A DNA stretch of 64,000 nucleotides from Streptomyces sp. NBC_00691 (lineage in GTDB: Bacteria; Actinomycetota; Actinomycetes; Streptomycetales; Streptomycetaceae). A program made the translations under genes and the position numbers. The DNA is taken from positions 5,124,501 to 5,188,500 of the forward strand of contig NZ_CP109007.1 of NCBI RefSeq assembly GCF_036226665.1, read 5' to 3'. Below, piece after piece: positions 16,313 through 23,382 of the stretch (the stretch's first letter is position 1; every line of letters starts with the position of its first letter). The notes beneath the pieces were generated by a model, which was not told where the DNA came from, did no database searches, and was given only the letters and a program-made list of their open reading frames with translations.

Positions 16313-17638
16313 GTGGTGACAAGCACGAAGCGCCGCCTTTCCGACCGGCGCACCTATGTTCTCGACACCAGCGTCCTGCTGGCCGACCCCAACGCCGTCT
16401 CCCGGTTCGAGGAGCACGAGGTCGTGCTCCCGATCGTCGTGGTGACGGAGCTTGAGGCCAAGCGGCACCATCCCGAGCTCGGGTACTTCGCCCGGCAGGC
16501 CCTGCGCCTCCTGGACGACTTCCGGGTCCGGTACGGACGCCTCGACGCCCCGCTCCCCGTAGGGGACCTGGGCGGCACCCTGCGTGTCGAACTCAACCAT
16601 TCCGACCCCGGCATCCTGCCCGCCGGCTACAGGTTGGGGGACAACGACTCACGGATCCTCGCGGTCGCGCGCAACCTCCAGGCGGAGGGGTACGACGTCA
16701 CGGTCGTCTCCAAGGACCTGCCGCTGCGCATCAAGGCCTCGTCGGTCGGACTCCTCGCCGAGGAGTACCGCGCCGAACTGGCCATCACGGACGCCAACGG
16801 CTGGACCGGAATGTCCGAGCTGGCGCTCTCCGGCGAGCAGGTGGACCTGCTCTTCGACCAGGAGTCGCTGTACGTGCCGGAGGCCGCCGAGCTTCCGGTC
16901 CACACGGGCCTGGTGCTCCAGTCCGAGCGCGGCAAGGCACTCGGCCGGATCACCGCCGAGGGGAACGTACGGCTGGTCCGCGGCGACCGGGAGGCCTTCG
17001 GGCTCCGCGGCCGCAGCGCCGAGCAGCGGATCGCGCTGGACCTGCTCCTCGACCCGGACGTCGGCATCATCTCCATGGGCGGCCGGGCCGGCACCGGCAA
17101 GTCCGCGCTCGCGCTCTGCGCGGGCCTGGAAGCGGTCCTGGAGCGCCGTCAGCACCAGAAGGTGATGGTCTTCCGTCCGCTGTACGCGGTCGGCGGCCAG
17201 GAGCTCGGCTACCTGCCGGGCAGCGAGGCGGAGAAGATGAGCCCGTGGGCTCAGGCCGTCTTCGACACGCTGTCCTCGGTGGCGAGCCGGGAGGTGGTGG
17301 AGGAGGTGCTCGGCCGCGGGATGCTGGAGGTCCTGCCGCTCACCCACATCCGGGGCCGTTCGCTCCACGACGCGTTCGTCATCGTGGACGAGGCCCAGTC
17401 CCTGGAGCGGAACGTCCTGTTGACCGTTCTGTCCCGTATCGGGGCGAATTCGCGGGTCGTTCTGACCCACGATGTCGCGCAGCGAGACAACCTCAGGGTC
17501 GGCCGGTACGACGGAGTCGTCGCCGTGGTCGAGAAACTGAAGGGGCATCCGCTCTTCGCCCATGTCACCCTCACCCGCTCCGAGCGCTCCCAGATCGCGG
17601 CGCTCGTGACGGAGATGCTGGAGGACGGTCAGATCTGA
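16313..17638 (+). CDS. phoH: PIN-PhoH protein (RNase-helicase type)
   Basis: This 441-residue protein combines an N-terminal PIN domain ('YVLDTSVLLADP', 'VVVTELEAKRHHPELG', 'DNDSRILAVARNL', 'VVSKDLPLRIKAS') with a C-terminal PhoH ATPase. Walker A is 'GGRAGTGKSALAL' (about residues 255-267), followed by 'FRPLYAVGGQELGYLPG' and the Walker B 'FVIVDEAQSLE'. Homologues (PhoH2 of mycobacteria) are ATP-dependent RNA unwinding nucleases. PIN acidic residues look intact. The start is GTG at 16313 or the adjacent GTG at 16316. Confidence 0.9.
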   Translation: MVTSTKRRLSDRRTYVLDTSVLLADPNAVSRFEEHEVVLPIVVVTELEAKRHHPELGYFARQALRLLDDFRVRYGRLDAPLPVGDLGGTLRVELNHSDPGILPAGYRLGDNDSRILAVARNLQAEGYDVTVVSKDLPLRIKASSVGLLAEEYRAELAITDANGWTGMSELALSGEQVDLLFDQESLYVPEAAELPVHTGLVLQSERGKALGRITAEGNVRLVRGDREAFGLRGRSAEQRIALDLLLDPDVGIISMGGRAGTGKSALALCAGLEAVLERRQHQKVMVFRPLYAVGGQELGYLPGSEAEKMSPWAQAVFDTLSSVASREVVEEVLGRGMLEVLPLTHIRGRSLHDAFVIVDEAQSLERNVLLTVLSRIGANSRVVLTHDVAQRDNLRVGRYDGVVAVVEKLKGHPLFAHVTLTRSERSQIAALVTEMLEDGQI

Positions 17639-17654
17639 CCCGATTCGTACGCGT

Positions 17655-17668
17655 CCGTACACGTACGG
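17655..17668. repeat. Inverted repeat after the PhoH gene
   Basis: A perfect 14-base inverted repeat, CCGTAC-AC-GTACGG, lies 17 bases after the phoH stop and just before the main terminator hairpin. Confidence 0.4.
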
Positions 17669-17673
17669 AAGTT

Positions 17674-17715
17674 GGCGCCGCCCGGCAGAGCGCAGGAGCT
17701 TAGCCGGGCGGCGCC
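17674..17715 (+). terminator. Terminator hairpin after the PhoH gene
   Basis: A perfect 13-base-pair stem (GGCGCCGCCCGGC / GCCGGGCGGCGCC) with a 16-base loop. It has no T run but a very stable stem, placed 36 bases after the stop. Confidence 0.75.
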
Positions 17716-18015
17716 CTCATGTCCGCCCTATCTCCAAAAACACCTGCCTCAGTCCAGGTGTGAGCTTTCACACGCAACACGGAATTGCCTTGCGGTGTCG
17801 CCGTCCGGCAAAGTCTTGCTTCCGTCAGGCCCCGCATACGGCACCCGTGCACCTTCAGGCGCACAAGCACCGCACAACTCCACAGTCGTTCGCCGTATGC
17901 CGCCCACAGCACCACGGGCCCGTGTCTCCTGTGACCCCGTATGTCGGAGACCAGCGCCAGGGGCACGATTTCGGCCGCGTGGTCACCTGTGCGGACGATG
18001 CTGGAAGGAAACCGT
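17716..18015 (+). promoter_or_regulatory. Long leader of the transglycosylase gene with a Crp-like box
   Basis: This 300-base gap contains a perfect inverted repeat GTGTGA-GCTT-TCACAC (17758-17773), similar to cAMP-receptor-type sites, a palindrome CACGGGCCCGTG (17913-17924) and a GTCTCC/GGAGAC stem (17924-17951). Cell-wall hydrolase genes of actinomycetes often have ydaO (c-di-AMP) riboswitches; I do not see that consensus here. It ends with GGAAGGAAACC, a strong ribosome-binding site for GTG 18016. Confidence 0.4.
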
Positions 18016-18726
18016 GTGAGCCGGATCTCGGTCCGGGGATTCGCGGTGGCTTCGGCCACTGCGGTCACCACCGTCGGCGCCGTCATGGGCGTTGCGTCGG
18101 GTAACGCCGCTCAGTCCTCGGACGACAACTTCGAGGCCACCGCGGCCGACACCACGCTGCTCGCGGACATTCCCGTGGGCGAACAGGCCCAGGTACAGGT
18201 CTCGTCCCTCTCGGAGCAGGCCGACGTCCAGGCCGCCGCTGCCGACTCCGTCGCCAAGAAGTCCGCGGAGGAGACGGCTCGTCTCCGCGCCGCCAAGGAC
18301 GCCGAGGCGAAGAAGGAGGCGGCCGACAAGGCCGCCGCCGAGGAGAAGGCCGAGAAGGAGCGCAAGGAGGCCGAGGAGCGCGCCAGTCGTTCCGCGGTCC
18401 GCGACGCCTCGTCCTTCAGCGCGCAGGGCTCGTACTCCGTCTCCGAGGTCAAGGCGATCGCCCGCCAGATGGTCCCGGCCTCGCAGTTCCAGTGCTTCAG
18501 CAACATCGTGGACCACGAGTCCACCTGGAACTACAAGGCCGTCAACCAGGGTTCGGGCGCCTACGGTCTCGTCCAGGCGCTCCCGGGCAACAAGATGGCC
18601 AGCGCGGGCGCCGACTGGCAGACCAACCCGGCCACCCAGATCAAGTGGGGCCTCAACTACATGAACGACCGCTACGGCAGCCCGTGCGGCGCCTGGTCGT
18701 TCTGGCTGTCCCACCGCTGGTACTAG
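18016..18726 (+). CDS. Secreted SLT-type lytic transglycosylase-like protein
   Basis: From GTG 18016 (GGAAGGA at 18003-18009) this is 236 residues; in-frame ATGs at 17941 and 17998 are less likely. It has a Sec signal ('VRGFAVASATAVTTVGAVMG'), a Lys/Glu/Ala-rich coiled coil (about residues 75-125) that may bind the wall, and a C-terminal lysozyme-like domain: 'FQCFSNIVDHESTWNYKAVN' with the catalytic-type Glu, 'SGAYGLVQALPGNKM', 'TQIKWGLNYMNDRYGSPCGAW'. It probably cleaves peptidoglycan glycan strands. Two cysteines in the domain may form a disulfide. Confidence 0.88.
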   Translation: MSRISVRGFAVASATAVTTVGAVMGVASGNAAQSSDDNFEATAADTTLLADIPVGEQAQVQVSSLSEQADVQAAAADSVAKKSAEETARLRAAKDAEAKKEAADKAAAEEKAEKERKEAEERASRSAVRDASSFSAQGSYSVSEVKAIARQMVPASQFQCFSNIVDHESTWNYKAVNQGSGAYGLVQALPGNKMASAGADWQTNPATQIKWGLNYMNDRYGSPCGAWSFWLSHRWY

Positions 18727-18747
18727 TCACGGCGTGCTCAACCTCGG

Positions 18748-18783
18748 GGAGCCCCTCACCGTCCTACGGTGAGGGGCTCCTTG
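18748..18783 (+). terminator. Terminator after the transglycosylase gene
   Basis: A perfect 15-base-pair stem (GGAGCCCCTCACCGT / ACGGTGAGGGGCTCC) with a 3-base loop followed by TTG, 22 bases after the stop. Confidence 0.85.
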
Positions 18784-18865
18784 CGTGTAGTTTCGAAGGT
18801 CCACGGTTTTCCGGGGGATCGGTGGGCAACCGGTGGGAAAGAGCGAGCGGGGGATGAGGAAAGCG

Positions 18866-20386
18866 ATGTCGAGAGTGCCAGGGTGGCTGGGCCGACTGGG
18901 CGAGAGCCTGAGCCGTATGGGTGAACGCCTCGACGAGCGGCGGGCCGAGGCGGAGCGAGCGGATCCGCTCGACCCGCCGTACGAGGAGTCGCGGGAACGG
19001 CGTCCGGCCGACGCGGCCCCCGTCGCCGGCGAGGTGAACGGGAGCGGCGCCGCGAACGGTCGCGGAGCCGAGGCCGGGTCGGGGACCGGGGCGGTCGCCG
19101 TCGCCGTGCCCGCCCGCCCCGACGAGGACCAGGACGCCGCGGCGTCCGTCCCGAAGCCCGCCACCGCCCCGGCAGTCGACTCGGGCCGCTCCGTCCCGGC
19201 ACCCCCCTCGTACGCACCGGCCGTCGCCGCCCGGCCCGACCCCGCCGCCGCGATCCCGTGGGGCATGCGGGTGGCCGCCGAGGCGAGCTGGCGCCTGCTC
19301 GTCTTCGCCGGCACCGTCTGGGTGCTGATGAAGGTGATCAGCTCCGTCCAGCTGGTCGTCCTCGCGTTCGTCGCCGCCCTCCTCATCACCGCGCTGCTCC
19401 AGCCCACCGTGGCCATGCTGCGCCGGAAGGGTCTGCCGCGCGGGCTCGCCACCGCCGTCACCGCCGTCTCCGGCTTCGTCGTGATGGGGCTGGTCGGCTG
19501 GTTCGTGGTCTGGCAGGTGATGGACAACATCGACAACCTGACCGACCAGGTCAAGGACGGCATCGAGGAGCTCAAGCGCTGGGCCCTCGACAGTCCGTTC
19601 CATGTGACCGAGCGCCAGATCAACGAGATTGCGAAGAACCTCAGCGACACCATCGGGGCGAACGCCGAGCAGATCACCTCCGTCGGACTGCAGGGCGTCG
19701 CCGTCTTCGTCGAGGCGATGACCGGCATCCTGCTCGCCATGTTCTCGACGCTCTTCCTGCTGTACGACGGGAAGAAGGTCTGGGAGTGGACGCTCAAGCT
19801 GGTGCCCGCGCAGGCCCGGCCCGGCGTCGCGGGCGCGGGGCCGCGCGCCTGGCGCACCCTCACCGCCTATGTGCGGGGCACGGTGCTCGTCGCCCTGATC
19901 GACGCGGTCTTCATCGGCCTCGGACTCTGGTTCCTCGAGGTGCCGATGGCCGTACCGCTCGCCGTCTTCATCTTCCTCTTCGCCTTCATCCCGCTGGTCG
20001 GAGCGGTGGTCTCCGGCGCCCTCGCGGTCGTCGTCGCCCTCGTCACCAACGGGCCGTTCACCGCGCTCATGGTCCTGGTCGTCGTCCTCGCCGTGCAGCA
20101 GATCGAGGGCCATGTGCTCCAGCCCTTCATCCTCGGGCGCGCGGTCCGGGTCCACCCGCTGGCCGTGGTCCTCGCGGTCGCGGCCGGCGGCCTGACCGCC
20201 GGCATCGGCGGCGCCGTGGTCGCCGTCCCGCTGGTCGCCGTCGTCAACACGGTGGTCGGCTACCTCCGCGCGTACAGCACCGAGCAGGCGCTGCGCAGCG
20301 CGCCGGAACCTCGCGGGGCGACCGCACACGAGGTCGCGCCCACCCCGGCCCCCGGCTCGCTCGCCGCCAGGGGGGACGGCAAGTGA
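18866..20386 (+). CDS. AI-2E family transporter-like membrane protein
   Basis: From ATG 18866 (GAGGAAAG just upstream) this is 506 residues. The first 135 residues are charged and Ala/Pro-rich, cytoplasmic and probably disordered. The rest is a polytopic PerM/AI-2E domain with about eight helices, an amphipathic cytoplasmic segment ('DNIDNLTDQVKDGIEELKRWAL') and the family signature near 'FLFAFIPLVGAVVSG', 'QQIEGHVLQPFILGRAVRVHPLAVVLAV'. Family members export small solutes, Na+/H+ or unknown substrates. Upstream starts at 18833 and 18854 are possible. Its stop overlaps the next gene. Confidence 0.85.
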   Translation: MSRVPGWLGRLGESLSRMGERLDERRAEAERADPLDPPYEESRERRPADAAPVAGEVNGSGAANGRGAEAGSGTGAVAVAVPARPDEDQDAAASVPKPATAPAVDSGRSVPAPPSYAPAVAARPDPAAAIPWGMRVAAEASWRLLVFAGTVWVLMKVISSVQLVVLAFVAALLITALLQPTVAMLRRKGLPRGLATAVTAVSGFVVMGLVGWFVVWQVMDNIDNLTDQVKDGIEELKRWALDSPFHVTERQINEIAKNLSDTIGANAEQITSVGLQGVAVFVEAMTGILLAMFSTLFLLYDGKKVWEWTLKLVPAQARPGVAGAGPRAWRTLTAYVRGTVLVALIDAVFIGLGLWFLEVPMAVPLAVFIFLFAFIPLVGAVVSGALAVVVALVTNGPFTALMVLVVVLAVQQIEGHVLQPFILGRAVRVHPLAVVLAVAAGGLTAGIGGAVVAVPLVAVVNTVVGYLRAYSTEQALRSAPEPRGATAHEVAPTPAPGSLAARGDGK

Positions 20387-21054
20387 TATCGGAGCCGGAG
20401 TTCGTGGGCACGGTGGAGTTCGACGACCCCGAGGTGCTCAGCGAGACCCCGCCGCCCCGTCCGCCTCGTGGGCGGCGACCCTGGCTGTGGGCGCTCGGCG
20501 GCGCGGTGCTGGCGTCGGCGGTGTGGGGCGGCGGGCTCTACGCGTACGGGCAGAAGGAGGACCCGGGACCCGACCTGGGCGGGTACAAACCGATGGAGGA
20601 CTTCTGCGGGGCGGCGAAGCTCAAAGGGCTCTCCGGCGCCCTCGGCAAGCGTATCGACGGGGGTTTCGGCCCCTTCCTGGACGAACCGGCGATCAGCGAG
20701 TCCTCATGCCAGATCACCTTCGCCTCGGTGGACACCGGGCCGAGTGTCTCGGTCACCTACACCCTCCACAAGGTGACCGATCCGGGGCCGGAGTTCGCCG
20801 CGCGGGCGCAGCAGTACGGCGTCCTGCAGAAGGTCGACGGAGTCGGTGAGCAGGCCTTCTTCGACGACGAGAGCGGTCAGGGCGGCCACCTCCGGGTCCT
20901 CGACGGCCAGGCCGAGTTCGATCTCCAGCTCTACACCCAGGGCGGTCACGACGAGAACGGGAAGCCGATCGATGCGCCGCAGGTCGACCTGTCGGGGATC
21001 GATGTGCCGATGATCCAGGACGTGCTCGCCCTCATGAAGGCGCTCAGGAAGTGA
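20383..21054 (+). CDS. Membrane-anchored extracytoplasmic protein of unknown function
   Basis: This 223-residue protein begins with GTG at 20383, overlapping the transporter stop by four bases (GTGA). Residues 1-35 are cytoplasmic and Pro-rich, 36-55 form one membrane helix ('WLWALGGAVLASAVWGGGLYAYG'-type), and the rest is an external domain with two cysteines ('DFCGAAKL', 'SSCQITF') likely to pair. It resembles DUF3558-like small actinomycete envelope proteins but I do not assign it. Translational coupling suggests that it works with the transporter. Confidence 0.72.
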   Translation: MISEPEFVGTVEFDDPEVLSETPPPRPPRGRRPWLWALGGAVLASAVWGGGLYAYGQKEDPGPDLGGYKPMEDFCGAAKLKGLSGALGKRIDGGFGPFLDEPAISESSCQITFASVDTGPSVSVTYTLHKVTDPGPEFAARAQQYGVLQKVDGVGEQAFFDDESGQGGHLRVLDGQAEFDLQLYTQGGHDENGKPIDAPQVDLSGIDVPMIQDVLALMKALRK

Positions 21055-21056
21055 CG

Positions 21057-21090
21057 GAAGGGCCCCGGGGTCGAGACCCCGGGGCCCTTC
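21057..21090. terminator. Bidirectional terminator
   Basis: A 16-base-pair inverted repeat (GAAGGGCCCCGGGGTC / GACCCCGGGGCCCTTC) lies between two convergent genes, 2 bases after the plus-strand stop and 15 before the ahpD stop. It can serve both strands. Confidence 0.8.
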
Positions 21091-21105
21091 TCGTGGCGTG
21101 TCGTC

Positions 21106-21645
21106 CTACTCGGCGGAGGCGAGGACCGCTTCCGCGTCGAGGGTGACGCCGACCGCCTGGATCACCGCGGCGATCTTGACGGCCTCCTGGATGGTGGCCC
21201 GGTCGACACCGGCCTGGCGCAGGACCTGCTCGTGCGAGTCGAGGCACTGGCCGCAGCCGTTGATCGCGGACACCGCCAGCGACCACAGCTCGAAGTCGAC
21301 CTTCTCGACGCCCGGGTTGCCGATGACGTTCATCCGCAGACCGGCGCGCATCGTCCCGTATTCGGGGTCCGACAGCAGGTGCCGGGTCCGGTAGAAGACG
21401 TTGTTCATCGCCATGATCGCGGCGGCGGACTTGGCCGCCTGGTACGCCTCGGGCTTCAGGTTGGCCTGGGCCTCGGGCTCCAGCTCCTTGAGGACCTTCG
21501 GCGAGCGCGAGGCGATCGCGCAGGCGAGGACGGTGCCCCAGAGCTGCTGCTCGGGCAGCTCGCTGTTGCCGATGACCGAACCGAGGTTCAGCTTCAGGTC
21601 CTTGGCGAAGTCCGGTATGGCGGACTTCAGTTCGTCGAGAGCCAT
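21106..21645 (-). CDS. ahpD: Alkyl hydroperoxidase AhpD
   Basis: The 179 residues match AhpD: 'INGCGQCLDSHEQVLR' carries the redox pair Cys131/Cys134 with His138, and Glu118 precedes it in 'KVDFELWSLA', the proton-relay set known for mycobacterial AhpD. It reduces AhpC using electrons from the lipoamide/dihydrolipoamide system, and has weak peroxidase activity. It follows ahpC by 6 bases, so it is co-transcribed. All active-site residues are present. Confidence 0.93.
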   Translation of the reverse strand: MALDELKSAIPDFAKDLKLNLGSVIGNSELPEQQLWGTVLACAIASRSPKVLKELEPEAQANLKPEAYQAAKSAAAIMAMNNVFYRTRHLLSDPEYGTMRAGLRMNVIGNPGVEKVDFELWSLAVSAINGCGQCLDSHEQVLRQAGVDRATIQEAVKIAAVIQAVGVTLDAEAVLASAE

Positions 21646-21651
21646 GTCAGA

Positions 21652-22206
21652 TCACTCGCCCGACAGGAGCGCGGCGGCGTCGAGGGTGCCCTCGCCCTTG
21701 TTCCAGTTGCAGGGGCACAGCTCGTCGGTCTGCAGGGCGTCGAGGACCCGCAGGACCTCCTTGGGGTTACGGCCGACGGAGCCGGCGGTCACCATGGTGA
21801 ACTGGATCTCGTTGTTCGGGTCCACGATGAAGACGGCACGCTGGGCGAAGCCGTCCTCGCCGCGCACGCCGCAGTCGCTCATGAGCTCGTGCTTGGAGTC
21901 GGCCAGCATCGGGAAGGGCAGGTCACGCAGGTCGGCGTGGTCCTTGCGCCAGGCGTGGTGCACGAACTCGGAGTCGCCGGAGACGCCGAGGATCTGGGCG
22001 TCGCGGTCCGCGAACTCGTCGTTCAGCTTGCCGAACGCGGCGATCTCGGTGGGGCAGACGAAGGTGAAGTCCTTCGGCCAGAAGAACACCACGCGCCACT
22101 TGCCCTCGTAGGCCTTGTGGTCGATCTGCTCGAACTCCTTGCCGCTCTCCAGCGACACGCAGGCGGTCAGGTCGTAGGTGGGGAACTTGTCACCGACAGT
22201 GAGCAC
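21652..22206 (-). CDS. ahpC: Alkyl hydroperoxide reductase AhpC (peroxiredoxin)
   Basis: This 184-residue AhpC/Prx1-type peroxiredoxin has the peroxidatic Cys51 in 'WPKDFTFVCPTEI' and resolving-type cysteines in 'DELCPCNWNKGE' near residue 165. It reduces hydrogen peroxide and organic hydroperoxides. The start is GTG 22206, backed by AAGGAGA 8 bases upstream; a frame reaching 22269 would run into the promoter. It heads the ahpC-ahpD operon, divergent from oxyR. Confidence 0.94.
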   Translation of the reverse strand: MLTVGDKFPTYDLTACVSLESGKEFEQIDHKAYEGKWRVVFFWPKDFTFVCPTEIAAFGKLNDEFADRDAQILGVSGDSEFVHHAWRKDHADLRDLPFPMLADSKHELMSDCGVRGEDGFAQRAVFIVDPNNEIQFTMVTAGSVGRNPKEVLRVLDALQTDELCPCNWNKGEGTLDAAALLSGE

Positions 22207-22338
22207 GCGCTCTCCTTGCGAACGGGAAGGGTCCCTTTTGGGGTCTTCCGTGGGGGTTGGACGGCTCACAGCATGGCACGGAGTGCATTGATCAGTGAAA
22301 TAGCTAGAGTGGGTCGTGTTGATCGAAGGTGGTTATCA
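22207..22338. promoter_or_regulatory. Divergent ahpC/oxyR promoter with likely OxyR site
   Basis: This 132-base region separates the two divergent starts. It has two TTGATC direct repeats 31 bases apart (22288-22293 and 22319-22324), about three helical turns, with a TAGCTA palindrome (22301-22306) between them. OxyR normally controls both itself and ahpCD from such a region, so this is a likely binding site; the exact operator is inferred. Confidence 0.5.
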
Positions 22339-23292
22339 GTGATCCCGGCACGACGTGTGAAACAGCCCAGCCTGTCCCAGCTCAGAGCCTTCGCGGCGGT
22401 GGCCGAACATCTCCACTTCCGCGATGCGGCGGCCGCCATCGGCATGAGCCAGCCCGCGCTCTCGGGCGCGGTTTCGGCTCTCGAAGAGGCACTCGGTGTC
22501 CAGCTCCTCGAGCGTACGACGCGGAAGGTGCTGCTCTCGCCCGCGGGGGAACGGCTCGCGCTCCGCGCCCGGGCGGTCCTCGACACGGTGTCGGAGCTGA
22601 TGGAGGAGGCGGAGGCGGCCCAGGCCCCGTTCACCGGAGTGCTGCGGCTCGGGGTGATCCCCACGGTCGCCCCGTATCTGCTGCCGACGGTGCTGCGGCT
22701 CGTCCACCGGCGCTACCCGGACCTCGACCTCCAGGTCCACGAGGAGCAGACCTCCTCCCTCCTGGAGGGGCTCGCGGCGGGGCGGCTCGACCTGCTGCTG
22801 CTCGCCGTGCCTCTCGGAGTGCCCGGAGTCACCGAACTCCCCCTGTTCGACGAGGACTTCGTCCTGGTCACCCCGCAGGGTCATCCGCTGGCCGGCCGGG
22901 ACGACATTCCGCGCGATGCCCTCAAGGAGCTGCGCCTGCTGCTCCTCGACGAGGGGCACTGCCTGCGCGACCAGGCGCTCGACATCTGCCGCGAGGCCGG
23001 GCGCACGGACGGCGCCGAGGTCACCACCACCGCGGCGGGGCTCTCCACCCTGGTCCAGCTGGTGGCCGGCGGTCTCGGGGTGACCCTGTTGCCGCGTACC
23101 GCCGTCACGGTCGAGACCGCCCGTAACAACGCCCTGTGGACCGGGCTCTTCACCGAACCGGCCCCCGCCCGGCGGATCGCCCTCGCGATGCGTTCGGGCG
23201 CGGCCCGGCACGCCGAATTCGAGGAACTGGCGGCGGAGCTGAGGGGCGCGATGCGCGGGCTTCCGGTGCGGGTCCTGGACGGAGGCGCCTGA
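22339..23292 (+). CDS. oxyR: LysR-family peroxide sensor OxyR
   Basis: The 317-residue protein has an N-terminal LysR helix-turn-helix ('SLSQLRAFAAVAEHLHFRDAAAAIGMSQPALSGAVSAL' region, residues 11-48) and a C-terminal sensor domain with Cys208 and Cys217 in 'EGHCLRDQALDICREAG', the disulfide pair that senses hydrogen peroxide. The position opposite ahpCD is the classical arrangement. It starts with GTG at 22339; GAAGGTGG lies 7-14 bases upstream. Confidence 0.93.
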   Translation: MIPARRVKQPSLSQLRAFAAVAEHLHFRDAAAAIGMSQPALSGAVSALEEALGVQLLERTTRKVLLSPAGERLALRARAVLDTVSELMEEAEAAQAPFTGVLRLGVIPTVAPYLLPTVLRLVHRRYPDLDLQVHEEQTSSLLEGLAAGRLDLLLLAVPLGVPGVTELPLFDEDFVLVTPQGHPLAGRDDIPRDALKELRLLLLDEGHCLRDQALDICREAGRTDGAEVTTTAAGLSTLVQLVAGGLGVTLLPRTAVTVETARNNALWTGLFTEPAPARRIALAMRSGAARHAEFEELAAELRGAMRGLPVRVLDGGA

Positions 23293-23309
23293 GACCCGCC
23301 GGTACGGGT

Positions 23310-23359
23310 GAGGGGCGGCGGTTCCTGAGACCCCCCGGTATCAGGAACCGCCGCCCCTC
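23310..23359. terminator. Bidirectional terminator between oxyR and the ABC permease gene
   Basis: A perfect 19-base-pair stem (GAGGGGCGGCGGTTCCTGA and its complement at 23341-23359) with a 12-base loop lies between the convergent genes. Confidence 0.88.
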
Positions 23360-23382
23360 TCCTCGTACATCCGCCCGGAGGG

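Noticed and set aside
17716..18015. ydaO-type c-di-AMP riboswitch before the transglycosylase gene
   Set aside because: Wall hydrolase genes often have one, but the conserved 3' core was not found; only unrelated palindromes are present.
19258..21054. One 598-codon plus-strand gene spanning the transporter and the following gene
   Set aside because: Its first two thirds are a frame-shadow of the transporter; the real gene starts at GTG 20383.
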